DNA from: Listeria booriae
GTDB lineage: Bacteria > Bacillota > Bacilli > Lactobacillales > Listeriaceae
Assembly: GCF_000766865.1 (NCBI RefSeq)
Contig: NZ_JNFA01000011.1
Location: 248,001 to 312,000 of the forward strand
Reading direction: 5' to 3'
DNA: 64,000 nt
In this document: positions 1 to 7,616 of the stretch, in pieces
How the letters are laid out: every line of letters starts with the position of its first letter
Numbering within the stretch: the stretch's first letter is position 1
Notes under the pieces: generated by a model
Seen by the model: the letters and a program-made list of their open reading frames with translations, nothing else
The model's database searches: none
What the model was told of the DNA's origin: nothing
Program-made: the position numbers and the translations under genes

Positions 1-181
1 TATCCCTGCCATTTACTACCGTCCCGCTATCATTATCCACAAGTGCGATTGATAACTTCTTAATCGTTCCTTCTGTTTCCTTCTTCGTTGCATTTTGTTC
101 TAATGCTAAGAACGAAGTCCCCGCAGAAAGAAGCAAGGCCAGCACAAAAAAGACCAGCACGCTCCACTTTATTTTTTTCAC
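1..181 (-). CDS. esaA: EsaA-like type VII secretion membrane protein (3' end outside the window)
   Basis: Reading leftward from a GTG at 181 there is an open frame of 60 residues that runs off the window. A GGGAGTGG ribosome site sits 6 bases upstream of the GTG. The product begins VKKIKWSVLVFF, has one hydrophobic segment (about residues 6-27), then KLSIALVDNDSGTVVNG. The phrase IALVDNDSGT, just after the first membrane segment, matches the start of EsaA/YueB proteins, which form the extracellular stalk of the WXG100 (type VII) secretion machine. It lies downstream of esxA on the same strand, the order known in Listeria and Staphylococcus. Only the N-terminus is visible, so the rest is inferred from family and context. 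Confidence 0.75.
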   Translation of the reverse strand, partial: MKKIKWSVLVFFVLALLLSAGTSFLALEQNATKKETEGTIKKLSIALVDNDSGTVVNGRD

Positions 182-286
182 TTGTATCCACTCCCGTAGT
201 TAGTTATATAGAAGAAGCACCCCTGTACTTCGAATCATCAAATTCTTTTTTTCAGATGATCGTTCATCTCTACTTATAAAATTAAG

Positions 287-320
287 AAAAGGCCATACAC
301 TCTTGGTTGCATGGCCTTTT
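287..320 (-). terminator. Hairpin terminator after esxA
   Basis: The arms AAAAGGCCAT and ATGGCCTTTT form a 10-bp stem around a 14-base loop. It lies between the esxA stop and the esaA start. It would end or reduce transcription leaving esxA, a common way to make the secreted substrate more abundant than the machine. Confidence 0.8.
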
Positions 321-375
321 GACAACTGCATAAAGACTAGTAATATGTATACTTCATGCAATTTCTGGTAGCGCT

Positions 376-681
376 TTAGTTTAAGCCGAAGTTGCGAGAT
401 AGAGCTGCATCGTTTTCTTCCACAGCTGTTGCAGTTTTGCTTAATTGTTGTTCGATTTGGTGCATTAAGTTAGAGAAATCCGTTACTTTCGGTTTCAATT
501 GTTGGAATTGATCATCGAATTTACGGAATGCTTCCCCTTCCCATTCACCACGTAATTGTTCTTGTAACTGTTCTAATTCTCTTAAAATTTGTTCGATGTC
601 TTGTCCTTTGCGACCGTAAGTTTTTGAGCGATCACGTAGTTCTGCTGGACTCATTCTAATTTGTCCTGACATGCCATTCAA
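376..681 (-). CDS. esxA: EsxA-type WXG100 protein, type VII secretion substrate
   Basis: This 101-residue protein is predicted to be two alpha helices joined by a turn carrying the W-x-G motif (GEWEGEAF, about residues 46-53). It has no signal peptide. Length, helix content and motif fit the WXG100 family, whose members are exported as helical-hairpin dimers by the EssC ATPase. It begins MNGMSGQIRMSPAELRDRS and has a good ribosome site (AAGGAGTTG). It has its own extended -10 promoter and a terminator before esaA. In Listeria and Staphylococcus esxA is the first gene of the secretion cluster, as it appears here. The remaining machine genes (essA, essB, essC) would lie left of the window. Confidence 0.95.
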   Translation of the reverse strand: MNGMSGQIRMSPAELRDRSKTYGRKGQDIEQILRELEQLQEQLRGEWEGEAFRKFDDQFQQLKPKVTDFSNLMHQIEQQLSKTATAVEENDAALSRNFGLN

Positions 682-731
682 CTCCTTCTTTTTTTATAAA
701 ATCAATAGCTCATATTTGAGTTATCTCTGTA

Positions 732-737
732 ATTATA
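732..737 (-). promoter_or_regulatory. Extended -10 promoter of esxA
   Basis: On the minus strand TTTGCTATAAT gives a perfect TATAAT preceded by TGn, about 50 bases before the esxA start. No good -35 lies 16-18 bases upstream, so the extended -10 probably compensates. The rest of 738-906 is AT-rich and shows no gene; it contains an isolated AAGCGCTT palindrome near 863-870. Confidence 0.55.
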
Positions 738-906
738 GCAAATAAAAGCTAATATTTGTTAGGTTCAATTGTGAATTTTTTGTGAACATTTGGCAAGAAA
801 AACTATGAAATGCCAACAATATGTGCTTTATATCCCTTTGTTTTTGCAAATATATATAGGCAAGCGCTTCCTTGAGATGTTAAATTTTACTCATTTTATT
901 GCTCGC

Positions 907-954
907 AAAAAGGTTGCAATTCAGGAAATCGTATCCTAAATCACAACCTTTAAA
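907..954 (-). terminator. Terminator of the DUF975/DUF1801/YjbR operon
   Basis: On the minus strand AAAGGTTGTGATT pairs with AATTGCAACCTTT and is followed by a short T tract. It begins 11 bases beyond the stop of the YjbR-family gene. Confidence 0.75.
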
Positions 955-965
955 ATACCCGTTAT

Positions 966-1328
966 TTACATAGTTTCGATCTCTCTCTGTCTATACTTCG
1001 GCAACTTTCGCAGAACTTGTTCATAACCATGCGCCAGCAGTTTAGCCAAGAATTCTTCGTTCTTCTCTTCGTCCAACAGCACGGAAACCCAATGCGACTT
1101 GTTCATATGATAGCCTGGAATAATCGCAGGGTTCTCTGTTCGCAAAATCTCACCTTGACTCGGTTCCACTTTCACTGTCAAAATGTCGCGACCTTCTTTG
1201 TTCGTACCTAACATTGCAAATATTTTTTCACCCACAAAATAACGGTCGGCTGTCCATTCTTCTTTATAATCATGCGTTGCGCCTTTTAGTTGTAGCGCTG
1301 CTTTATGGATGGCTGGATATTTATTCAT
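966..1328 (-). CDS. MmcQ/YjbR-family protein
   Basis: The 120-residue product starts MNKYPAIHKAALQLKGATHDYKEEW and contains the family pattern of an early acidic-aromatic stretch, a central KVEPSQGEIL segment and a late GYHMNKSHWVSV block, as in MmcQ/YjbR (CyaY-like fold) proteins. Their role is unknown; DNA binding has been suggested. I placed the start at 1328 because an AAGGAGGG ribosome site lies just upstream; a longer frame to 1385 would overlap the preceding gene. It is the third gene of a small operon. Confidence 0.8.
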   Translation of the reverse strand: MNKYPAIHKAALQLKGATHDYKEEWTADRYFVGEKIFAMLGTNKEGRDILTVKVEPSQGEILRTENPAIIPGYHMNKSHWVSVLLDEEKNEEFLAKLLAHGYEQVLRKLPKYRQREIETM

Positions 1329-1341
1329 CGCTTTGCCCTCC

Positions 1342-1692
1342 TTAACCGACCTGATTACGAACGACGACTTCTCGGCAAAAATCAAATAGTACTGGAATCG
1401 CGTCTTCGTCTTTAAATTTCACTTTGACACAGCCTTTACCAAATTTCGCGTTTGGCAGACGATTTTTCATCTCGGAAACTAGTTCAAAATCAAGCGTATG
1501 CACGGAAAAATGGGTTTTGGCGTTTGAAAAAGCGATGTATTGCTTGCCAAATTTGAAAGTTGGAATTTGATAGGATATTTTTTCTTCAAAGTCAGGGTAA
1601 TTTTCACGCATAAACGTTACGAATTTTGCTGTCCATTGGCGTTGTTCGTCCATTTCTAAATCCGCCATATATTGTTCTACTGTTTCAGCCAT
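1342..1692 (-). CDS. DUF1801 (YdhG-like) protein
   Basis: The 116-residue soluble protein begins MAETVEQYMADLEMDEQ. It carries the DUF1801 signature of an amphipathic N-terminal helix followed by EEKISYQIPTFKFGKQYIAF and a VKVKFKDEDAIP strand. Bacillus members have been linked to iron handling (Fra/YdhG), but that is family knowledge only. The start at 1692 is supported by GGGAGGAATAAAC. The gene begins 2 bases after the stop of the DUF975 gene and ends 13 bases before the YjbR-family start, so the three are probably co-transcribed. Confidence 0.8.
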   Translation of the reverse strand: MAETVEQYMADLEMDEQRQWTAKFVTFMRENYPDFEEKISYQIPTFKFGKQYIAFSNAKTHFSVHTLDFELVSEMKNRLPNAKFGKGCVKVKFKDEDAIPVLFDFCREVVVRNQVG

Positions 1693-1694
1693 GT

Positions 1695-2402
1695 TTATTC
1701 CTCCCAATCTGCTTTTCGAATTTGTTCTATATAGAATACGGCATTTGCTGTTTGGAAATACGGTCCGATGAACGCCCAAACAATGAAGAATAGGATGTCC
1801 GCAGTTGCGCTAATCGCTTGGCTGTCCATCACGATACCTGTTATGAGGACGATAATTGGCACGATCAGCCAGACGATGAAACTCAGTTGCAGAATGAAAA
1901 GTTCGGTTTTGATACCGTTCATCCGTTTCCGACTCTCCGTTATTGCTTCTAGCGCGCCCATTTCTGGATTTTCCCGCATCAATCGGAACGTTTGCGAGTA
2001 ACTAAACGATTTGATAATTCCAGGCACAAGCAGTAGTAGCGACCATAAAAAAAGAAAGATCAAAATGAGTAAACTCGCCACGAAAAAGCGCATATAATTC
2101 TGATTTGTAAACACAGATAAAAGCGTGCGCCAACTTGGTTTCTCACTGTCCGCAATATCTAAGAAGAACCATTCCATCGAGGCACCAAGCGGTAAAATAA
2201 TGAATAAATAAATGAGGCCCCAAACGATGGAAATTAAGATGGTGTCAGGGAATAAATCCGCTAAAGTCGGTATACTAATTGTATAATCTCCAAACCCAAC
2301 TTGGTTGAATCCCATCTCATTCGTCACATACATGTACACGAGCCAAACGATAAATGAATAAAAATACACTCCTGATAAGCGTTGCCTTGCTGTTTTTCTC
2401 AT
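1695..2402 (-). CDS. DUF975 integral membrane protein
   Basis: This 235-residue protein has about five hydrophobic segments (near residues 10-30, 52-75, 105-135, 170-195 and 200-220). It has the conserved DUF975 elements LLLVPGIIKSFSYSQTF and a NPEMGALEAITESRKRM loop. Family function is unknown. It is the first gene of a three-gene operon with its own promoter 44 bases upstream. Confidence 0.8.
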   Translation of the reverse strand: MRKTARQRLSGVYFYSFIVWLVYMYVTNEMGFNQVGFGDYTISIPTLADLFPDTILISIVWGLIYLFIILPLGASMEWFFLDIADSEKPSWRTLLSVFTNQNYMRFFVASLLILIFLFLWSLLLLVPGIIKSFSYSQTFRLMRENPEMGALEAITESRKRMNGIKTELFILQLSFIVWLIVPIIVLITGIVMDSQAISATADILFFIVWAFIGPYFQTANAVFYIEQIRKADWEE

Positions 2403-2445
2403 AATTGTAATCTCCCTTTTCTGTTGTTTGTCATTTTCTACTTTT

Positions 2446-2473
2446 AGTATACCGTAAATCGTGACTACATCAA
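2446..2473 (-). promoter_or_regulatory. Sigma-A-type promoter of the DUF975 operon
   Basis: Minus-strand TTGATG (2468-2473) and TATACT (2446-2451) are separated by 16 bases and lie just upstream of the DUF975 start. Confidence 0.6.
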
Positions 2474-2509
2474 ACTAAATTATTGGAAAATCTTGCAGAA
2501 TCGCCCAAT

Positions 2510-2555
2510 AAAACAAGCCACCTAGCCCCACATTTCGATAGGGATAGATGGCTTG
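2510..2555 (-). terminator. Terminator of the ABC importer operon
   Basis: Minus-strand CAAGCCA...TGGCTTG with inner CTA/TAG and CCC/GGG pairs, followed by TTTTATT. It lies 11 bases past the stop of the substrate-binding protein gene. Confidence 0.8.
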
Positions 2556-2565
2556 TGATTACTTT

Positions 2566-4026
2566 TTAAGATTGATTCTCTTTTTTAAACGCGTCATATT
2601 GTTTTTGCATTTCTTCCATTACGGTTTTCATGCCCGCGTCGTTTAGTTTCTTTTTGAATTTCGGCATGTAGGTGTCTGGATCAACGGTTCCTGTTAGTAG
2701 CGCTGGGCCAAACTCATTACATACGTTGGTGATTGCCGCGATTTCTGTGCGGACGTTTTTAGAATCGAAGTAGAAACCGAGACCTGGTGATGGTTTGGAT
2801 TCTGCGTTGAACTCTTCAAATTTCACCCATTTGTCTGCTGGCTCATCTTCATACAATTTCAAAATGAAGTGGTTTCCAAGCGCATATGTTGGCATTGTGT
2901 AGTTCTCCACGCGCGCTGGCAAGTCTTCGATACGGCCGTCATCAAGCTCTTTGTAATGCGTGCCTTCAATTCCTTTGTCCACCAAATTACGCAAATATGG
3001 ATCGGTATTTAATAGATTCAAGAATTCCACAGCTTCTTTCGGATGTTTCGATGTGACAGAAACTGCTTGAATTGCTCCAGTTACCGAACTATTTTTGATA
3101 ACCGGTGTTTTCATAATCGGTTGTGTGACAACTTCATATTGACCATTTGTTTGCTTGTTCCAAATCGATTCTGCGTATGGTTGATATTTCTCAATACGCA
3201 CAAACCAGTTTTCCTTTTCATAAGACCACGGGTCCGTAGACGTCGCAATGTCTTTACTTACATAACCATCTTGATAAAACGTGTGCAAGTCTTTCAAAAT
3301 TTGTTTCGTTTCAGGCTGATCGTAAAAATTCACAATCTTGCCAGTATCGTCATATTCATTCACTGCAAATGGTAGCGGAACAGCCGAATCAATCAAGTAA
3401 TCAAACGGCGTCACCGGTTTAAAGTCCTTATTCCCACCAATCGGCGTGATGCTCGGCTCATTTTCCTTAATCACTTTCAAAAGTGGCCCAAGATCAGCTA
3501 GCGAATTAACTTTTGAAACATCCATTTTGTATTTATCTACGAGGTTTTTATTGAAAACATACACTTGTTGCTCGCCGATTTCCTTGTTTGAAGGCACGCC
3601 ATAGACTTTCCCGTCCATCGTCACACCTTTCCAAAGCTCATCATTAAGCTCCGCCTTCATTTTCTTACCTTCTTTATCTAGATACTTCGAAATATCCATG
3701 AACGCGCCTTTTTGCGAGTATGTTGCAAACTCTCCGGCCGCCGTGTAAGCGATATCAAAATTTTCCCCCGAATTAATCATCGTCTGCATTCTGCTACCGT
3801 AGTCGCCCCAGTCGATTTGCGTCATATCCACACCAAAGCCAAGCTTCTCTTGCGTATATTTATTCACTTCTTTCATAACTTTGTCGTGATCCTTCTGCGG
3901 CGTACCAATCATATACCACTTCAACGTCACCGCATCATCCCCACTCGCCGACTTATCACTGCCACAAGCCGCCATCACCAACAAAATCCCACTCAAAATC
4001 AACATCAGAAACATTTTCTTCTTCAT
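2566..4026 (-). CDS. LplA-type oligosaccharide-binding lipoprotein
   Basis: The 486-residue protein has a lipoprotein signal peptide (MKKKMFLMLILSGILLVMAAC) with lipobox MAAC and Cys21 as the lipidated residue. The rest resembles large extracellular solute-binding proteins of the LplA/YtcQ group, including a VTLKWYMIGTPQKDHDKVM start to the mature domain and the C-terminal DUF3502-like part. It would capture an oligosaccharide and deliver it to the two permeases encoded upstream. The start at 4026 is supported by GGGAGGATTTTT; a longer frame to 4083 lacks such a site and would hide the signal peptide. A 123-base hairpin separates it from the permeases. The mannosidase locus at 16-24 kb suggests a mannose-containing oligosaccharide, which is inference. 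Confidence 0.9.
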   Translation of the reverse strand: MKKKMFLMLILSGILLVMAACGSDKSASGDDAVTLKWYMIGTPQKDHDKVMKEVNKYTQEKLGFGVDMTQIDWGDYGSRMQTMINSGENFDIAYTAAGEFATYSQKGAFMDISKYLDKEGKKMKAELNDELWKGVTMDGKVYGVPSNKEIGEQQVYVFNKNLVDKYKMDVSKVNSLADLGPLLKVIKENEPSITPIGGNKDFKPVTPFDYLIDSAVPLPFAVNEYDDTGKIVNFYDQPETKQILKDLHTFYQDGYVSKDIATSTDPWSYEKENWFVRIEKYQPYAESIWNKQTNGQYEVVTQPIMKTPVIKNSSVTGAIQAVSVTSKHPKEAVEFLNLLNTDPYLRNLVDKGIEGTHYKELDDGRIEDLPARVENYTMPTYALGNHFILKLYEDEPADKWVKFEEFNAESKPSPGLGFYFDSKNVRTEIAAITNVCNEFGPALLTGTVDPDTYMPKFKKKLNDAGMKTVMEEMQKQYDAFKKENQS

Positions 4027-4131
4027 CAAAAATCCTCCCTTTATTGGGGCCAGAAATCCCTCTAACCCCCATTTTATCATCATCTTTCAAAAAACACACT
4101 GTCCCTAAATATCTGACTCATCCGCCGAATC

Positions 4132-4254
4132 TCAGCGAGCGGACAAGCGTTTAGCTGCTAGGCAAAGACGAGTACCGAAGCAGAGCGTACAAACGTACGT
4201 GAGCATCGGAACAGAGTCTTTAACGACGCAGATGAATGCTTGTCCGCTCGCTGA
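4132..4254. repeat. Long intergenic hairpin, element 1
   Basis: A 123-base imperfect inverted repeat fills most of the gap between the permease stop and the binding-protein gene. The outer arms are 17 perfect bases (TCAGCGAGCGGACAAGC, 4132-4148, and its complement at 4238-4254). The centre is CGTACAAACGTACG. There is no long T tract. The central part (4175-4211) closely matches the centre of a second hairpin at 30244-30364. As RNA it would make a very stable rod, probably a processing or attenuation signal within the operon. Confidence 0.85.
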
Positions 4255-4256
4255 AA

Positions 4257-5237
4257 CTATTCTTTGACGCCGCCGATGGTCAACCCACTAATAAAATACT
4301 TTTGAAAAAATGGATACGTAATCGCGATTGGCAATGTCGAAATAACAACCATCGCCATTTTCGCACCGTCTTGCGGAATGCCTTTAAAAGCACCTGATGT
4401 GAACGCAATATCTGCATTTTGACGCATAAACTCTAAGTTATTCTCAATTTTCATCAATAAGGATTGGAGTGGAACTAGGTGTGGGTTATCGATGTAAAGT
4501 GACGCGTTGAACCAGTCATTCCAGTAGCCTAGTGTACTAAACAAGGCAATCGTTGCGATACCTGGAAGTGATAATGGCAACACGATTTTTAATAAGATTC
4601 GCAGTTCGCTCGCACCTTCGATTCGTGCAGCTTCTAAGATTGGCTCTGGAATCGAGCGAATGAAGAAGGTCCGCATAATCATGATGTAAAAAGCGTTCAT
4701 TGCGAGTGGCAAAATCAGTGCCCAGATAGAGTTTTTCAATTGTAGTACTTGTGTCATGACGATGTATGCTGGAACCATTCCACCGCTAAATAGCATCGTG
4801 AAAAATGCTAAAAATGTGAACTGCTTGCGATAGCGGAATTGTGGACGTGAAATCGCGTATGAGTATAGGGCAATCATCGCGACACTGAATACCGTCCCAA
4901 TGACCGTCACGGCAATCGTAATTCCGTAAGATTGAATCAGTTGCCCTTTCATGTTCCATAAGTACTTGTATGCCTCTGTACTCCACTCATTTGGAATCAG
5001 CCGAAACCCATCTGTTGCTAGTGAATTTTGACTGCTGAATGAAATAACAATGATGTACAAGAATGGAAAAACACATAGTATGGCTAGAAAACCAAGTAAG
5101 ATATTCATTGCGACGTTCATGTTTTTCCCGAAGTCGACAACATCTGGTTTTGCTTTTTTGCGTTTTTCGCGTTTTGGCAGGCGTAAGTCTCCATTGACCT
5201 GCTCTAATTGTTCGACTCGTTCGATTTGTTCTGCCAA
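4257..5237 (-). CDS. ABC sugar importer permease, LplC/YtcP type
   Basis: This 326-residue protein has six predicted membrane helices and the importer permease EAA loop (EAARIEGASELRILLKI, about residues 201-217), which contacts the ATPase. The N-terminal 40 residues are basic (KREKRKKAK) and cytoplasmic. The start is a TTG at 5237 behind GGAGG, 8 bases away. The stop is 17 bases before the next permease would begin on its own side, consistent with one operon. No ATPase gene is nearby; importers of this family usually borrow a shared MsmX-type ATPase. Confidence 0.9.
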   Translation of the reverse strand: MAEQIERVEQLEQVNGDLRLPKREKRKKAKPDVVDFGKNMNVAMNILLGFLAILCVFPFLYIIVISFSSQNSLATDGFRLIPNEWSTEAYKYLWNMKGQLIQSYGITIAVTVIGTVFSVAMIALYSYAISRPQFRYRKQFTFLAFFTMLFSGGMVPAYIVMTQVLQLKNSIWALILPLAMNAFYIMIMRTFFIRSIPEPILEAARIEGASELRILLKIVLPLSLPGIATIALFSTLGYWNDWFNASLYIDNPHLVPLQSLLMKIENNLEFMRQNADIAFTSGAFKGIPQDGAKMAMVVISTLPIAITYPFFQKYFISGLTIGGVKE

Positions 5238-5254
5238 TTAACTCGCCTCCGTTT

Positions 5255-6184
5255 CTAAAATAGTGCGTATTCAGGATCGATTTTCTTCACGATATAGTTT
5301 GTCAGCATAACGAGAATGAAACCGACAACAGACTGATAAAGTCCGGCCGCAGCACTCATACTGATGTCTCCAAGTGAAGTCAAACCACGGTAAACGTATG
5401 TATCAATAACATCCGTCACTGGAAAAAGTGGCCCTGAATTTCGCGGAAGTTGATAGAACAAACCGAAATCGGAGTTGAAAATTTTGCCGACATTCAAGAT
5501 TGTTAAAATGATAATCAGTGGCGTCAAAGCTGGAATCGTGACGTGGCGGATTTGCTGCCATTTACCCGCGCCATCAATCATTGCTGCTTCATAATAGTTC
5601 CGATCGATGCCTGCAATCGCCGCAAGATACACGATACTGCCGTAACCCATTCCCTTCCAGATATTCATAAAAATCAGGATAAAGGGCCAGTAGTGTGGGT
5701 CGCTATACCACGAAATCGGATCGCCGCCAAAGGAGACAATAAGCGAATTAAGTAGCCCGCTATCCTCACTCAAGAAGCTGTAAAGGAAGTAGCTGACAAC
5801 AACCCAAGACAAGAAGTACGGAAATAGCATACCAGTTTGATATACTTTTGCCATTCGCTTGTTCACGAGGCTGTTAAAGACAATCGCCAAAGCCACGCCT
5901 AGCAATAATCCCACAATAATAAAGACTAAATTGTAAAGCACGGTATTTCTTGTGATAATAAATGCATCATCTGTTCTAAATAAAAATTTGAAATTGTCCC
6001 ATCCAACCCAATCACTGTTCATAAGGCTTGAAATGAAACCGTTTCCATCTACGCGGTAATCTTTAAACGCAATCACAGTCCCGAACATCGGTAAATAAGC
6101 AAAAATTAAAAACCAGATAACCCCCGGTAAAACCATGAATAGCCAAATTTTATTCGCGTAGAGCTGTTTGAAGAATTTCGTCAA
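5255..6184 (-). CDS. ABC sugar importer permease, LplB/YtcO type
   Basis: The 309-residue protein has six predicted membrane helices, the typical N-terminal LFMVLPGVIWFLIFAYLPMFG segment and an EAA loop (EAAMIDGAGKWQQIRHVTIP). It pairs with the second permease to form the membrane channel. The start is TTG at 6184 behind GGGGTGAC. It is the first gene of the importer operon and diverges from the dehydrogenase operon. A cre-like site lies between its likely -10 and the start. Confidence 0.9.
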   Translation of the reverse strand: MTKFFKQLYANKIWLFMVLPGVIWFLIFAYLPMFGTVIAFKDYRVDGNGFISSLMNSDWVGWDNFKFLFRTDDAFIITRNTVLYNLVFIIVGLLLGVALAIVFNSLVNKRMAKVYQTGMLFPYFLSWVVVSYFLYSFLSEDSGLLNSLIVSFGGDPISWYSDPHYWPFILIFMNIWKGMGYGSIVYLAAIAGIDRNYYEAAMIDGAGKWQQIRHVTIPALTPLIIILTILNVGKIFNSDFGLFYQLPRNSGPLFPVTDVIDTYVYRGLTSLGDISMSAAAGLYQSVVGFILVMLTNYIVKKIDPEYALF

Positions 6185-6203
6185 TTCGTGTCACCCCGCT
6201 TTT

Positions 6204-6217
6204 TGTAAGTGTTTTCA
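6204..6217 (-). promoter_or_regulatory. cre-like CcpA site in front of the ABC importer
   Basis: Minus-strand TGAAAACACTTACA differs at one conserved position (CA for CG) from the Gram-positive cre consensus. A TATTAT -10-like hexamer sits a few bases upstream (6220-6225), so the site would lie at the transcription start, where CcpA represses. Confidence 0.45.
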
Positions 6218-6383
6218 ACATAATAAGTGTACCTTTTTTCTGGCAGGTCGGGATAGTGGTGGAAATATAGATTTGTGGACAAAATTAGGAAAGGGATACT
6301 CTTTAACTAAGTGTTAGCATAATAAAGCCAATTGTATCTCAATCGCAATATAGTATTCTTGTTTTTCACTAAATCGATAAATA

Positions 6384-6403
6384 ACGAAAACAAACGAAAA
6401 CAA
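6384..6403 (+). promoter_or_regulatory. Tandem 10-bp direct repeat, putative DeoR-family operator
   Basis: ACGAAAACAA occurs twice head to tail (6384-6393 and 6394-6403), one helical turn apart. It ends 4 bases before the -35 of the polyol operon. DeoR-family regulators often bind short direct repeats rich in CGAAAACAAA, and a DeoR gene closes this operon. Confidence 0.5.
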
Positions 6404-6407
6404 ATGA

Positions 6408-6438
6408 TTGACAAAGTCAGAAAATAAAAATATAATGG
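6408..6438 (+). promoter_or_regulatory. Promoter of the polyol/tetrose operon
   Basis: A perfect -35 TTGACA (6408-6413) and TATAAT (6433-6438) are separated by 19 bases; the slightly long spacing suggests a regulated promoter. The first gene starts at 6486. Confidence 0.65.
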
Positions 6439-6450
6439 GGAAGTAATCAA

Positions 6451-6465
6451 GAAAGCGCTTTATCA
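6451..6465 (+). promoter_or_regulatory. cre-like palindrome downstream of the promoter
   Basis: AAGAAAGCGCTTTAT contains the palindrome AAAGCGCTTT just past the expected transcription start, with two departures from the full cre consensus. CcpA repression is plausible. Confidence 0.4.
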
Positions 6466-6485
6466 AAATAAAAGGAGATGTTCTT

Positions 6486-7598
6486 ATGTGTCAAAAGAGT
6501 ACAGACAATGTGGTGTTAGGCAAAGATATCCCTCAAAAAATGAAAGCTATTGTCGCTTATGCCCCTGGAGATTATCGTTTGGAGGAAGTTGCTGTTCCTG
6601 AGATTGGACCTCACGAGATTTTAGTGAAAGTGGAATCGTGCGGCATTTGTGCGGGAGATTTGAAAGCTTTTGACGGGGCTCCTAGTTTTTGGGGTGACGA
6701 GAAGCAACCTGCTTACATAAAGGCGCCGATGATTCCGGGTCATGAGTTTATTGGACACGTTGTTGGTTATGGGGACCAAGTGACGGAGTTTGAGCTCGGA
6801 AATCGTGTTATTTCGGAACAGATTGTACCGTGTTGGGATTGTCGTTTTTGTAAGCGCGGTCAGTATTGGATGTGTGAGAAACATGATTTATATGGTTTCC
6901 AGAAAAATGTAAACGGTGGCATGGCGGAATATATGAAATTTACGAAAGAAGCGATAAATTATTTAGTTCCAGAGGATTTGCCGATTGAAAAAGCGATTTT
7001 GATTGAACCTTATGCGTGTTCTTTCCATGCGGTGCAGCGTGCCAATATCCAATTAGGTGATGTGGTCGTGCTTGCTGGGGCTGGGACGCTTGGTTTAGGA
7101 ATGATTGGTGCGATTAAAAAATCAGGTCCTCAGAAGTTGATTGTTCTTGATTTGTTTGACGATCGTTTGGAACTTGCGAAGAAATTTGGTGCTGATATGG
7201 TGCTAAATCCGGCGAAAGATGATGTTGTCACGATTATTAAGGATTTGACGGATGGCTATGGCTGCGATATTTATATTGAAGCAACTGGGGCGCAAAAATC
7301 GGTCGAACAAGGTTTGACGCTGATTCGTAAACTGGGAACTTTTGTGGAATTTTCGGTGTTTAAAGAGCCAGTGACGGTGGATTGGAGTATTATTAGTGAC
7401 CGGAAGGAGCTTGACGTTCTTGGCTCACACTTAGGGCCGTATTGTTATCCGCTCGTGATTGAAGGCATTCAAAATGGAGACTTACCAACAGAAGGTGTTG
7501 TTACTCATACGTTGCCGCTTGAAGATTTTAAGGATGGTTTTGATTTAGTAAGAAGTGGTGCAGATTCGCTGAAAGTTGTATTAAATCCAAACTTGTAA
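6486..7598 (+). CDS. Zinc-dependent polyol dehydrogenase (MDR alcohol dehydrogenase)
   Basis: This 370-residue protein has the medium-chain dehydrogenase layout. Catalytic zinc ligands are visible (Cys in ESCGICAGD, His-Glu in IPGHEF). A four-cysteine structural zinc loop follows (CWDCRFCKRGQYWMC). The NAD-binding fold has GAGTLGLGMIG. It probably oxidises a polyol to a ketose using NAD, like sorbitol, arabitol and erythritol/threitol dehydrogenases. It is the first gene of a seven-gene operon. The kinase and isomerase genes downstream point to a four-carbon polyol, which is inference. Ribosome site AAAAGGAGATG. Confidence 0.9.
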   Translation: MCQKSTDNVVLGKDIPQKMKAIVAYAPGDYRLEEVAVPEIGPHEILVKVESCGICAGDLKAFDGAPSFWGDEKQPAYIKAPMIPGHEFIGHVVGYGDQVTEFELGNRVISEQIVPCWDCRFCKRGQYWMCEKHDLYGFQKNVNGGMAEYMKFTKEAINYLVPEDLPIEKAILIEPYACSFHAVQRANIQLGDVVVLAGAGTLGLGMIGAIKKSGPQKLIVLDLFDDRLELAKKFGADMVLNPAKDDVVTIIKDLTDGYGCDIYIEATGAQKSVEQGLTLIRKLGTFVEFSVFKEPVTVDWSIISDRKELDVLGSHLGPYCYPLVIEGIQNGDLPTEGVVTHTLPLEDFKDGFDLVRSGADSLKVVLNPNL

Positions 7599-7616
7599 TC
7601 GAAAGGGGATCATGAG

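Noticed and set aside
88-279. 63-residue plus-strand frame at the left edge
   Set aside because: It lies opposite the esaA start and the intergenic hairpin, with no ribosome site.
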